Positions 52,459 through 61,595 of a stretch of 64,000 nt of DNA are shown here, piece after piece. The notes beneath the pieces were generated by a model that saw only the letters and a list, made by a program, of their open reading frames with translations, was not told where the DNA came from and searched no databases. The translations under genes and the position numbers were made by a program. How positions within the stretch are numbered: position 1 is the stretch's first letter; each line of letters opens with the position of its first letter. This DNA is from JAWKUK01 sp041398605 (GTDB taxonomy: Bacteria > Planctomycetota > UBA1135 > GCA-002686595), in assembly GCA_041398605.1 (NCBI GenBank), contig JAWKUK010000015.1, positions 62,001-126,000 on the forward strand, written 5' to 3'.

Positions 52459-52502
52459 CCCGTCAGCGGCCCGTCAGCGGCCCGTCAGCGGCCCGTCAGC
52501 GG
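52459..52502. repeat. four perfect 11-bp tandem repeats at the 3-prime end of the rpiB-like gene
   Basis: The unit CCCGTCAGCGG occurs four times in a row (52459, 52470, 52481, 52492). The TGA stop of the rpiB-like gene (minus strand, 52498-52496) lies in the last unit, so each copy carries a potential TGA. The period is not a multiple of three. Confidence 0.9.
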
Positions 52503-53479
52503 GTCGGGTCGAAGGCGTCGCTGCGGCGCGGAGCGCGCGCGAACTCGCGCTCGAGCGCGTGGATCTTGGCGACCCGCCGCGCGTGCCGCTCCGGCCCGAT
52601 CGGTGTGCCCAAGAATGCGACGAGGACCGCGCGGGCCGCGGCCAGGTCCAAGTGACCTGCGCCGAGCGTCAGGACGTTGGCGTGGTTGTGCTCGCGGGCG
52701 TTGCGCGCGCTCCGCTCATCCCAGCAGTTCGCCGCGAGGACCCCGGGGACCTTGTTCGCGGCCATCGCTGACCCGATCCCGGCGCCGTCGATCACGACGC
52801 CGAGGTCCGCGCGCCCCTCGGCCACCGCGAGGCCCACGGCGCGGGCGTAGTCCGGGTAGTCGCAGGCCATGTCCGTAGGGGGCCCGAGGTCCTCCGGCGC
52901 GTGCCCGAGCTCACGCAGCAGGGCCGAGACCTCGCCCTTGAGCCGGAAGCCCCCGTGATCGCTGGCGAGGGCGATGCGCCAGGTCCCGGTCGGCGCGAGC
53001 TGCGCGGCGCGGCCCGCGACAAAGCGGATCCCGCGCCGCTGCGCCTCTTCCTCGGCGAGGGGCGTGATGCGCGCGCCCGGCTCGACAAGGTACCGGCCGC
53101 CGTCGGGCACCTGCTTGAGCGCGTCCCCCGTGACGATCGCCCGATCGACGCGCGGCCGTGAGGGCTCGAACATGCGCGCGCCCGCGCCAGGGCCGGCGTC
53201 TTGGCTGAAACCGACTTCTTGCGCGGGGCCCGGCCCAAGGTCATGGGGGGCCGCGACGCCGGGCCCCACCAGGGCAGCATGAATGCCGCGCGCGCGCTGC
53301 GCTGCGTCCTCCGCTGTGCAGTCCGCTGTGCCCTCCGCTGGGCCCTCCGCCCCGCGCGCTCGCTCCGCGACCGCGCGCTGCGCTGCGCGCCGCGCGATCA
53401 CGCGCACGGCGTCGATGTCGACGTCGAGCGGCGTGCGAGGCGCGACGCTCGGCTGCGGGTTCGGTGACTTGGGCGTCAT
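52496..53479 (-). CDS. RpiB/LacAB-type sugar-phosphate isomerase-like protein with long N-terminal extension
   Basis: The ATG at 53479 gives 327 aa. The C-terminal 150 residues are RpiB-like: RIALASDHGGFRLKGEVSAL, CDYPDYARAVGLAVAEGRAD, LGVVIDGAGIGSAMAANKVP and NVLTLGAGHLDLAAARAVLV. RpiB interconverts ribose-5-phosphate and ribulose-5-phosphate. The Cys that acts in E. coli RpiB (CGTGIG) is Asp here (DGAGIG); some RpiBs use an acidic residue elsewhere. The N-terminal 170 residues are Ala/Arg-rich and contain VDRAIVTGDALKQVPDGGRY and ITPLAEEEAQRRGIRFV, a pattern seen in proteins of bacterial microcompartment loci. The neighbour is deoC. Confidence 0.78.
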   Translation of the reverse strand: MTPKSPNPQPSVAPRTPLDVDIDAVRVIARRAAQRAVAERARGAEGPAEGTADCTAEDAAQRARGIHAALVGPGVAAPHDLGPGPAQEVGFSQDAGPGAGARMFEPSRPRVDRAIVTGDALKQVPDGGRYLVEPGARITPLAEEEAQRRGIRFVAGRAAQLAPTGTWRIALASDHGGFRLKGEVSALLRELGHAPEDLGPPTDMACDYPDYARAVGLAVAEGRADLGVVIDGAGIGSAMAANKVPGVLAANCWDERSARNAREHNHANVLTLGAGHLDLAAARAVLVAFLGTPIGPERHARRVAKIHALEREFARAPRRSDAFDPTR

Positions 53480-53585
53480 GGGAGCTCGGCTCGCAGGCGC
53501 AGTGTAAGCGCCGGACGCCCGCCCTGGGGCATGCCGGACACACGACCCCCGCGACCCCCGGCGCCCCAGGGATCGAAGACCAGGG

Positions 53586-53613
53586 GTGACGAATCCGCCG
53601 AGATTGGTATCGT
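53586..53613 (+). promoter_or_regulatory. possible promoter of the dynamin-like gene
   Basis: GTGACG at 53586-53591 and TATCGT at 53608-53613 are 16 bases apart (four matches each to the sigma-70 consensus), leaving about 50 bases to the ATG at 53665. Weak evidence. Confidence 0.3.
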
Positions 53614-53664
53614 GGGCCTGGGGCACGCACGCCCCCACCGCACCGCACCCCACACCGCCCGTCC

Positions 53665-55839
53665 ATGCGAACGTTGCTCGGACAATTTTGCGAAGCGTTC
53701 GACGAAGTCGTACGCCCGCTCCTGGAGCCGCTCGCCAGCGCCTCCGACGCCCTTGGAAGCTCCAAGGACCCCGCGCGCTCGCGTACGGTCCGCGCCGAGC
53801 TGATGGACCTGAAGCACCAGCTCACCGGCCTCGCCGACAAGGTGGCGGAGCAGCAGGCCTACGTCCTGCTGTTCGGTCCGCTGAAGAGCGGGAAGTCCAC
53901 GCTGATGAACGCCCTCGCGGGGGCCTACGTCAGCGAGGTCTCCAGCCTCCCGGCGTACCCTTGCATGGTGTACCTGTCTCACGCGGACGAGCGCGTCTTC
54001 TACGTGACGCGCTACGACGGCCGGACCGAACGGTTCACCGACCCGTCCGCGCTGTACGTCCACGTCAGCCGGGCCCACGGCGAGCTCGCCGAGCGCATCC
54101 GCGCGGCGGAGGAGCGCGGCGAGGCGTTCGACCCGTCGCTGCACTTCCCCGAGGCGATCCGCAAGGTCGACGTCCGCATCCCCGCGGGCGAGCTCGAAGA
54201 GTCCGGCGCCGTCCTCGTCGACACGCCCGGCCTCTACAGCCGGATGAAGTTCGGCTACGACCGGATGACCCGCGAGTTCCGCAACGCGGCCTCGTGCGCG
54301 ATCTTCATCGTCAAGTCCGACAACCTCTTCCTCGAGCAAGTGTTCGCGGAGTTCGAGGACCTGCTCGACCTGTTCAGCCGCATCTTCCTGGTCGTCAACC
54401 TCGACACCTCGAAGCGCGACCTGTCGCCCGACGGCACGCTGGTGCCGAGCCTCGAGCAAGAGGACCCGCTGCGGATCATCGATGCGTTCGAGAACCTCGC
54501 GATGAGCGCCCCGCTGAAGGAAGCGGCGGAGCAGGGTCGCCTGCGGATCTACCCCGTGGACATCCTGCGCGCCGCGAGCCACCGCCTCGGCGGCGAGGAT
54601 GAGTCCGCGCAGCCCGCCCGCGGGCAGGCGAACTTCGACGCGTTCTTGCGCGACCTCACGGAGTACCTGAACAGCACCGACTACCTCGTCGCGTTCCTCG
54701 GGGACAGCCTGCGCCGCGCGCACACGCTGGTCGAGGACCTCTCGGGGGCGCTCGATCACGAAGAGGTCGAGAAGCTCCGCGCCCGCGCCGATGAGCTCGA
54801 CGCGCAGCGCCAAGACGTGCAGCGCCGCCGCGCCGCCGCGCAGCGCCTCGTCGCCTTTGATTGGCGCGCGTCGTTCGCCGAGCTCGACGAGAAGCTCGCC
54901 CCGACGATCCGCGAGAAGTCACGCGCTGTCAGCGCCCAGACCGAGCGCGACCTCGACCAGGTGATCGAGCGCTGGTTCGGCACCGATGCGAGCTTCGAGA
55001 CGCTCGTCGAGGACGACCTCGTCCCGCGCCTCGCGCGGTACCAGGAAGAGCTCGCGAACTTCGTGCAGGCCACCCTCGAGGAAGAGGTGCAGCCGGGCAC
55101 AGCGGGGCTCTTGCTGCCGACGGACGTCTCGGCCGACCTCTACGCCGCGGGGCTGGACATGAGCCAGGTCGGAGCGAGCTCCCTCGCGGCGCTCGATCGC
55201 ACTTCGTTGCACACGAAGGTGCCGCGTCCGATCACGATCGACCAGGTCCCGGTCAAGCGCGCGCTGCTCGATTGGCTGTTCTTCCGCAGCGTCGCAAAGG
55301 TGCGTCGGAACCTGTTCGGCGACGCCGCGACGCCGTCTGCGCGCATCCCTGTCGAGCTGAAGCACTCGCGCCTCGGCGCGGACGCCAAGGAGGCGATGCG
55401 CCGCGAGCTCGACCTCTTCAAGGGCCGCTTCTTCCACTCGACCGTGCAGCGCGTGCACCAGCACTTGATCGGCCGCTACGCGGACGCCGCCGTCGATCGG
55501 ATGCGGCGCCTCGTGGCCGAGCGAGAGTCGCTGCTCGGTGACGAGCTCGACGTCGCGGTCGCCTCGCTCATGGAGCACCGCCGACTGCTGGCGCACCTTT
55601 CGTCGCTGCGCACGCTCGCCGTGCGGACGCGCGCGGGGGTCGACGAGCTGCAGGAGCGCTACGCGAAGACGAAGCCGAACGAGCTGATCGAGCTCGCGCC
55701 GGACGGCACGATCCCGACCCCCGCGGCGGTCACCGCGCCCATGGTAGACCTGCGTGAGGTCGAGCTCGCGCCGGCGCCGCGCGGCGAGGAGTTCCCGACC
55801 TTCCCGGGGCAGGTCCGCGACGAAGCCTTCGCGGAGTGA
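53665..55839 (+). CDS. dynamin-like GTPase
   Basis: The 724-aa protein has a GTPase domain with G1 FGPLKSGKSTLMNALAG near residue 75, G3 AVLVDTPGLYSRMKFG, and a G4-like VVNLDTSKRDLSPDG. G2 is in the segment SSLPAYPCMVYLSH. After the GTPase domain come about 400 residues of helical, charged sequence (HEEVEKLRARADELDAQRQD, LIGRYADAAVDRMRRLVAER) like the stalk of bacterial dynamin-like proteins. It has no signal peptide or clear membrane helix, so membrane contact, if any, would be through the stalk tip. The family remodels or protects membranes. The gene has its own strong terminator. Confidence 0.86.
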   Translation: MRTLLGQFCEAFDEVVRPLLEPLASASDALGSSKDPARSRTVRAELMDLKHQLTGLADKVAEQQAYVLLFGPLKSGKSTLMNALAGAYVSEVSSLPAYPCMVYLSHADERVFYVTRYDGRTERFTDPSALYVHVSRAHGELAERIRAAEERGEAFDPSLHFPEAIRKVDVRIPAGELEESGAVLVDTPGLYSRMKFGYDRMTREFRNAASCAIFIVKSDNLFLEQVFAEFEDLLDLFSRIFLVVNLDTSKRDLSPDGTLVPSLEQEDPLRIIDAFENLAMSAPLKEAAEQGRLRIYPVDILRAASHRLGGEDESAQPARGQANFDAFLRDLTEYLNSTDYLVAFLGDSLRRAHTLVEDLSGALDHEEVEKLRARADELDAQRQDVQRRRAAAQRLVAFDWRASFAELDEKLAPTIREKSRAVSAQTERDLDQVIERWFGTDASFETLVEDDLVPRLARYQEELANFVQATLEEEVQPGTAGLLLPTDVSADLYAAGLDMSQVGASSLAALDRTSLHTKVPRPITIDQVPVKRALLDWLFFRSVAKVRRNLFGDAATPSARIPVELKHSRLGADAKEAMRRELDLFKGRFFHSTVQRVHQHLIGRYADAAVDRMRRLVAERESLLGDELDVAVASLMEHRRLLAHLSSLRTLAVRTRAGVDELQERYAKTKPNELIELAPDGTIPTPAAVTAPMVDLREVELAPAPRGEEFPTFPGQVRDEAFAE

Positions 55840-55857
55840 CCTGCCGCGTCACCTGAC

Positions 55858-55881
55858 GGCGGGCGCGGCTGTGCGCCCGCC
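55858..55881 (+). other. perfect 9-bp hairpin upstream of the terminator
   Basis: GGCGGGCGC (55858-55866) and GCGCCCGCC (55873-55881) pair perfectly around GGCTGT, 19 bases after the dynamin-like stop. No T-run follows, so it may be an RNA-protecting or pausing stem ahead of the real terminator. Confidence 0.6.
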
Positions 55882-55892
55882 CACCGAACACG

Positions 55893-55933
55893 CCGGACAC
55901 CGCTCGCCCCGCGAACGGTGTCCGGTTTGTTTT
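55893..55933 (+). terminator. strong intrinsic terminator of the dynamin-like gene
   Basis: CCGGACACC (55893-55901) pairs perfectly with GGTGTCCGG (55917-55925) and is followed at once by TTTGTTTT (55926-55933). This is the clearest rho-independent terminator in the window. Confidence 0.85.
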
Positions 55934-56064
55934 GAGCGAGCCTCAACCCGCCCGTCGCGCGGAGAGTGGCACGTGGCGCCCGCGCGGTCAGGTGACCAGG
56001 TGCGCGCCCGCCACGCACGCGGTCCACCGAACGTCACTGGGTCGCAGCTGGTACCGTACCGCGA

Positions 56065-58365
56065 ATGGGTGTGGTCCAGGCGAAGACGCACGGCATCGAC
56101 CGTTTGGCTGCGCGCATCGCACGGGCCCCCGCGCTCGGCGGCTTGCTGCTCGGGGCATTGACGGTCATGGCCGCGCTCGGGCTGACGCTCAGCGCGCCGA
56201 TCGGGCGCTACGACGAGGGGCCGGCTTGGGACCGCGCCGAGGAGACGAACGCACAGTTCGACCTTGACGATGTCCTCGCGATCGTCGCAGTGAACGGACC
56301 TGTGCTCGACGCCACGGACGGACCTCGGCACGCCGAGACCGTGCGCGCGCTCGAACGTGCGATGGAAGCGCTCCCGTGGCAGCTCGACCTCGTCACCCCG
56401 TGGGACGTGCCAGGCCTCGCAGCCGCGCCGTTGGCGCGCGCGGCCGAGCACCCGCTGGTACGGGACACGCTCGTCGACCAAGCCGGCCGCGGCCTCTTGC
56501 TGCCGCTCCGCTGGCAGGACAAGGACACGAGATCGACCCTCGCGGGGAACCCCTTCGACGCCGCGCAGGGCGCCATCGACGAGGCGCTCAGCCGCCAAGC
56601 GGCGTCGCTGTTGCGCACGCCGGCTGCGACAAAGCTCGACATCGGGCTCACCGGCCGCTGGCCGATCGCGCGCGCCCAAGCCCGCGCGTTCAGCAGCGAG
56701 CGCTGGCGCTTTCAGCTGCTCGGCGCGCTCCTCGGCTTTGTGATCGCCTCGCTCGCGTTCCGCGACGTGCGCGCGACGCTGCTCGCTGGGCTGCCGCCGG
56801 TGCTCGGCGTGGGCCTCGCGATTGGGATGACGCGCCTCTTCGGGTTCGGGGCGACCGGGTTCACGTCCATCGTCCTGCCGCTGCTCGTGCTGACGATCGG
56901 GTTCACCGATTCGCTGCACATCGTCGTGCAGGCTGCGCGGTGCAAGCGCGCGGCGCCAGAAAGCTCGGGCGGGGAAGCGACCGCGCGCGCGCTCGCCGAG
57001 CTCGCGTGGCCGTGCTCCTTGACCTCGCTGACGACCGCGATCGGGTTCGCGTCGCTGGCGGTGACGGGCAGCCCCATCGTGCGCGAGTTCGGGCTCTCGT
57101 GCGCGCTGGCGACGTTGATCACGTTCTTGTGCGTGATGCTCACGACGCCGCTCCTGGCGCGCACGCCGCTGGGCAGCGCGCTCGAGCGTGTGCGCCCTCC
57201 GCGCTTCGACGCGGACCCGAATGTGGCCGGGTCCGGCTTGACGCGCTGGATCGCAGCTGGGCTCGATGCGACGCTGCGGCGGCCGCGCCTCTGCGCGGCT
57301 GGCGCCTTGGTCGCGACGTGCGCGCTCATCGGCCTGGCCGGAACGCTGCAGATCGATCGACGCACTGCGACGGACCTCGCCGGAAGCAGCCCGGCCGCGC
57401 GGACCCTCGCCCGTGTCGATAAAGAGCTCGGCGGCGCCTTTCCCATCCAGGTCCGCCTCGATTGGGACGCGTCGACCAGCGGCGCCGCGGTCCTCGCAGT
57501 CGCGCGGGACGCTCGGCTCGCGCTGCGCGCGGAGCCCATGGTCACGGTCTCGATCGGTCCGGATTCGTTCGCCGAGGGCGTGGACGCGCGCGACCCGTTC
57601 GCCTGGGCTGCGCTCGCCGCGTTGCCCAAACAGTGGACCGCACCCGTCATCGACCTCGACGCGCGGCGCGCGCTGCTGCACGCGCGCATCCCAGACGCAG
57701 GGAGCGCCGCGCTCGCGCCCGTCTTCGAGCGCCTCCGCGTCGCGCTCGCGAGCGCCGAGCGCCAAGGCGTGCGCGCGACGCTCGTCGGCGCACAGATCGC
57801 GTACCTCGAGACGGTGACCCGCGTCGCGCGCGACCTGGCACAGAGCCTGGTCCTCGCCGCCGCGTTGATCCTCGTCACGCTCGCCATCGCGTTTCGTTCC
57901 TGGCGGCTTGGGCTCGCGAGCGTCGTGCCGAACCTCTTGCCGCTCGCAGCCTCTGCGGGGGGCCTCGCCCTCGTGGGCGGCAACGTGGACATCTCGACGT
58001 TGACCGCGTTGACGCTGTCGCTCGGCATCGCGACGGACGACACGATCCACGTCTTGGCGCGCTGGCGACGCGCCCGCGCGACAGGTCAGGCCCCGCGCGC
58101 CGCGGCCCGGGACGCTGTGCTTCGGACGCTGCCGGCCCTCGCGCTGACGACGCTCACCTTGACCGCCGCGTTCGCGCAGCTCTTGACGTCGGACCTCGAG
58201 ACGATCCGCCAGTTCGGGCTCCTTGCGGCGACGACCCTGGCGGCCGCGTTTGTCGCTGACGTGTGGGTGCTGCCTGCGTTCCTCGTCGTGCTCGCGCGCC
58301 CCGCCGTGCACCCAGCGATGCCCCCAGCGATGCCCCCATCGGTGCCCCCAGCGACGTGCGCGTAG
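56065..58365 (+). CDS. RND/MMPL-type membrane exporter
   Basis: The 766-aa protein has the two-fold RND layout: a first membrane helix (GGLLLGALTVMAALGLTLSA), a periplasmic loop of about 180 residues, helices 2-6 (LLGALLGFVIASLAF, FTSIVLPLLVLTIGFTDSLH), a second single helix (LCAAGALVATCALIGLAGTL), a second loop, and helices 8-12 (SLVLAAALILVTLAIAFR, LSLGIATDDTIHVLARWRRA, LALTTLTLTAAFAQLL). The Asp pair in GIATDDTIHV and GFTDSLHIV is where proton-coupled members carry acidic residues. Likely substrates are lipids, hopanoids or hydrophobic compounds. The C-terminus ends in repeats (MPPAMPPSVPPAT). Confidence 0.88.
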   Translation: MGVVQAKTHGIDRLAARIARAPALGGLLLGALTVMAALGLTLSAPIGRYDEGPAWDRAEETNAQFDLDDVLAIVAVNGPVLDATDGPRHAETVRALERAMEALPWQLDLVTPWDVPGLAAAPLARAAEHPLVRDTLVDQAGRGLLLPLRWQDKDTRSTLAGNPFDAAQGAIDEALSRQAASLLRTPAATKLDIGLTGRWPIARAQARAFSSERWRFQLLGALLGFVIASLAFRDVRATLLAGLPPVLGVGLAIGMTRLFGFGATGFTSIVLPLLVLTIGFTDSLHIVVQAARCKRAAPESSGGEATARALAELAWPCSLTSLTTAIGFASLAVTGSPIVREFGLSCALATLITFLCVMLTTPLLARTPLGSALERVRPPRFDADPNVAGSGLTRWIAAGLDATLRRPRLCAAGALVATCALIGLAGTLQIDRRTATDLAGSSPAARTLARVDKELGGAFPIQVRLDWDASTSGAAVLAVARDARLALRAEPMVTVSIGPDSFAEGVDARDPFAWAALAALPKQWTAPVIDLDARRALLHARIPDAGSAALAPVFERLRVALASAERQGVRATLVGAQIAYLETVTRVARDLAQSLVLAAALILVTLAIAFRSWRLGLASVVPNLLPLAASAGGLALVGGNVDISTLTALTLSLGIATDDTIHVLARWRRARATGQAPRAAARDAVLRTLPALALTTLTLTAAFAQLLTSDLETIRQFGLLAATTLAAAFVADVWVLPAFLVVLARPAVHPAMPPAMPPSVPPATCA

Positions 58366-58512
58366 GTGCCCGCGTAGGCGCCCGCGGAGGCACCTCTGAG
58401 GCGCTGAGCCGCTCCTCGTCCGCCGGCGCCGCCGCGGCCCCCCGAACGCGACGCTGCAGTCCAGGGACCCAGGGCCCGAGGCATGATTTGAAGCGCTCAC
58501 TACAGTGTTTGC

Positions 58513-61500
58513 ATGTCGATCGCAGCCTCGCTCTTGGCGCTGATGGCGCCCGCACTGGCCGCCCCTACGGACCGCCTGATCCAGGTCGAGGACCTCGGCG
58601 GCGCGTGGAAGCGCCAGACGAACATCTCGGGCTACCTCGGGCTCGGGTTCTGCACATCGAACGCCAATCCGCGCTGTGCGAGCTCCGTCATGGAGGGTCG
58701 CGTCGACCTGCCCGAGGGCGGGCGTTGGCGGATTTGGGCGCGCGGCCTGTGCGGCAACGACGCCGCACAAGCCATGGAGCGCCGCGCGTTTGCGCTGTCG
58801 GTGGTCGCTGCGAACGACGCCGCGCACGACCTCCCGCCGACGCACATGGGCGCCAGCGGCGGCTGGGCGTGGGAGCTCGCGGGCGAGCTCGAGCTCGGCG
58901 CGGGCGTCGTGACCCTGCGCGTGCGCGACGCTGACGTCGGCTTCGAGAGCGCGGACGCCGTGCTCTTCACGCGCGACTTCGAGCTCGACGCCGAGCGCCT
59001 CGAAGCGCGCTTCCCGACGCCCGAGGACCCGCGCGCGGCCCTGCGCGAAGCGTGGGGCACGGCGGGGCTGCGCGGCGACCCAGGCGCGCTCCCGAGCGGC
59101 GAATGGGCCGGCGCCGCGCACTTGGCGCGGCTCGCGCTGCAGACCCCGACGCGCGCTGCGTTCGAGGCGCGGGCGGCGATCGTTCGCGGCGAGGTCGCGC
59201 GCGCGCTGGACCTCGACCTTGCAGCGCCGAGGCCGCCGATCGCCGCGCAGGTCACACAGCGCCGCGAGCTCGACGGGTACTCCGTCGAGGACGTCGCGTT
59301 CGAAGCCGCGCCTGGACAGTTCGTCACCGGCAATCTCTACCGGCCGCTAGGGAAGGCCGGTCCCTTTGCGGGCGTGCTGTCCGCACACGGGCACTTGAGC
59401 TGGGGCTATTCGGGCGGCTACGGGCGCTTCGCCCCCGAGTCGCAGCAGCGCGCCGCCACCTTGGCCCGCATGGGCGCCGTCGTCTTCGCCTACGACATGG
59501 TCGGCTTCGGTGACTCCGCGGAGGCGGGGTGGACCCACGAGGACTGGCACCGTGGCGTCGAGGCCTTCCATGTCGGCGAGGAGCGCCCCGAGTCTCCGGA
59601 CGCGCCGGACACGCTGCGTCGGCAAACGCTCAACTCAGTACGCGCCCTCGACTTCCTATTGGCACAGGACGGCGTCGACCCCGAGCGCATCGGCATGACC
59701 GGCTCGTCCGGCGGTGGCACCCAGACCTTCGTGTTGGCGGCGCTCGATCCGCGGGTCAAGGTCAGCGCGCCCGTCGTGATGGTCTCGGCGACGTTCCAAG
59801 GCGGCTGCGTCTGCGAGACGGGCATACCCATCCGGCGCGGCCCGCGGCACGAGACATCGAGCGCCGATCTCGCGGCCCTCGCCGCGCCGCGCCCGCAGCT
59901 CGTGGTCTCGTGCGGCGGCGATTGGACGAAGCACACGCCGGACCTGGAGCTGCCGTACTTGGAGCATGTGTACGGCCTGTACGGCGCACACGCTGCGCTG
60001 GAGAGCGCGCACTTCGCCGACGAAGGGCACGACTTCGGGCCGTCGAAGCGGCGCGCGGTCTACGCGTTCTTCGCGCAGCACCTGGCGCTCGAGCGCGCAG
60101 CGGCGCTCGACGCAGACGGCGCGTTGTGCGAAGCGGCCGTGACCCTCTTGGACCGCCGCGACCTCTCCGTCTTCGACGCCGCGCATCCCTTTCCTGCCGC
60201 GATGCGGCGCCCGAGCATCGAGCCGCCACCCGCGATCGTGCTGATCGTCGTCGACGACCTGGGCTGGGCGGACCTCGGCGTCGACATCCCAGGCATGCCC
60301 GGCGTCGCGCAGCACCGCACGCCGAACATCGCAGCGTTCGCGCGCGAGTCGCTGGTCCTCACGAACGGGTACGCGGCGGCGCCGAACTGCGCGCCGAGCC
60401 GCGCTTGCCTGCAGACGGGGCGCTACACGCCGCGGCACGGGGTCTACACGGTGGGGTCCTCGGCCCGCGGCAAGGCGCGCGACCGCGCCCTCGTGCCGAT
60501 CGAGAACACGACGACGCTCGCAGACGATGAGCTGACGCTCGCTGAGGTGCTCGGCGGAGGGCGCTACACGACGATCCACGTCGGCAAGTGGCACCTCGGC
60601 GCGGACCCGCGGACCCAGGGCTACGACCTGAACTACGGCGGCGACGAGAGCGGTCATCCGAAGAGCTACTTCGGGCCGTTCGAGCAGCCCGGGCTTGCTG
60701 GAGGACCGCAGGGCGAGTACCTGCCGACGCGGCTCACGAGCGAAGCGATCGCGCGCGTCGGCGTCGAGGAGCGACCGTTCCTCCACCTCGCCTACTACAC
60801 GGTCCACACGCCGCTGCAGGCCCAGAAGGAGCGGGTCGCGGAGCGCCGCGCTGCCGGCGCGCCGCACGCGACCTACGCGGCGATGGTCGAAGCGCTCGAC
60901 GCCGAGCTCGGGCGGCTCTTTGCCGCGCTCGACGAGCAGCGGGTCGAGGACGGTGACCTACATTCGCTGTCGGACGCGCTCGTGATCCTGACGTCGGACA
61001 ACGGCGGCCTGGGCTCGGTGACAAACCGCGCTGCGCTGCGCGGCTGCAAGGGCACGCTGGACGAAGGCGGGATCCGGGTGCCGTGGATCGTGCGTTGGCG
61101 CGGGCATATCACGCCCGGGGTCAATGCGACCCCTGTGCACCACGTCGATCTGTTGCCGACCCTCGCGGCGCTCACGTCCACGCCCGTCCCCGAGCGGATC
61201 GCGCTCGATGGCGTCGACCTTACGCAGCTCTGGCTGAAGGGGACCCCGCCGAAGCGCGAGGCGTTGTACTGGCACTTCCCGGCCTATCTCGAAGGCGAGA
61301 GCGATCGCTTCGCGGCCTTCCGCACCACGCCGGGAGGCGCAGTCAGGATGGGCGACTGGAAGCTGATCGAATACTTCGAGCCGACCGCGAGCGGCGCGCC
61401 GCGCGTCGAGCTGTATGACCTGGCGCACGATGTGCGCGAAGCGCGCGACCTCGCCGAAGCAGAGCCCGAGCGCCGCGACGCGCTGCTGGCCGCGCTGCGG

Positions 61501-61578
61501 GCGTGGCGCGCCGCGGTCCAAGCCCCCGTCCCGACGCGACCTGAGCCGGCTTACTCCGAGCGCGCGCGAGGAGATTGA
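58513..61578 (+). CDS. fusion of an acetylxylan-esterase-like hydrolase and a sulfatase
   Basis: This 1021-aa exported protein (MSIAASLLALMAPALAAPT signal) has three parts. Residues 20-150 are beta-rich (LIQVEDLGGAWKRQTNISGY). Residues 250-540 are an alpha/beta-hydrolase with GVLSAHGHLSWGYSGG, nucleophile S399 in GMTGSSGGGTQTFVLAALDP and the His in FADEGHDFGPSKRR. Residues 570-1005 are a type I sulfatase: metal ligands VLIVVDDLGWADLGV, the formylglycine site NCAPSRACLQTGR (C626), GKWHLG and TSDNGG. All key residues of both enzymes are present. It would remove both ester and sulfate groups from a polysaccharide. It converges on the SGNH gene with a 17-base gap. Confidence 0.92.
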   Translation: MSIAASLLALMAPALAAPTDRLIQVEDLGGAWKRQTNISGYLGLGFCTSNANPRCASSVMEGRVDLPEGGRWRIWARGLCGNDAAQAMERRAFALSVVAANDAAHDLPPTHMGASGGWAWELAGELELGAGVVTLRVRDADVGFESADAVLFTRDFELDAERLEARFPTPEDPRAALREAWGTAGLRGDPGALPSGEWAGAAHLARLALQTPTRAAFEARAAIVRGEVARALDLDLAAPRPPIAAQVTQRRELDGYSVEDVAFEAAPGQFVTGNLYRPLGKAGPFAGVLSAHGHLSWGYSGGYGRFAPESQQRAATLARMGAVVFAYDMVGFGDSAEAGWTHEDWHRGVEAFHVGEERPESPDAPDTLRRQTLNSVRALDFLLAQDGVDPERIGMTGSSGGGTQTFVLAALDPRVKVSAPVVMVSATFQGGCVCETGIPIRRGPRHETSSADLAALAAPRPQLVVSCGGDWTKHTPDLELPYLEHVYGLYGAHAALESAHFADEGHDFGPSKRRAVYAFFAQHLALERAAALDADGALCEAAVTLLDRRDLSVFDAAHPFPAAMRRPSIEPPPAIVLIVVDDLGWADLGVDIPGMPGVAQHRTPNIAAFARESLVLTNGYAAAPNCAPSRACLQTGRYTPRHGVYTVGSSARGKARDRALVPIENTTTLADDELTLAEVLGGGRYTTIHVGKWHLGADPRTQGYDLNYGGDESGHPKSYFGPFEQPGLAGGPQGEYLPTRLTSEAIARVGVEERPFLHLAYYTVHTPLQAQKERVAERRAAGAPHATYAAMVEALDAELGRLFAALDEQRVEDGDLHSLSDALVILTSDNGGLGSVTNRAALRGCKGTLDEGGIRVPWIVRWRGHITPGVNATPVHHVDLLPTLAALTSTPVPERIALDGVDLTQLWLKGTPPKREALYWHFPAYLEGESDRFAAFRTTPGGAVRMGDWKLIEYFEPTASGAPRVELYDLAHDVREARDLAEAEPERRDALLAALRAWRAAVQAPVPTRPEPAYSERARGD

Positions 61579-61595
61579 GGCGCGCGGACCGCGGC

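Noticed and set aside
52459..52502. 11-bp repeats as a CRISPR or replication iteron array
   Set aside because: Too short, no spacers, and located at the 3-prime end of a gene with no replication gene nearby.
51453..53479. A bacterial microcompartment locus
   Set aside because: deoC and the RpiB-like gene hint at it, but no shell-protein gene is present in the window.
55849..59121. 1090-residue minus-strand frame opposite the RND exporter
   Set aside because: Arg/Glu-rich shadow; the plus strand has a clear 12-helix RND layout.
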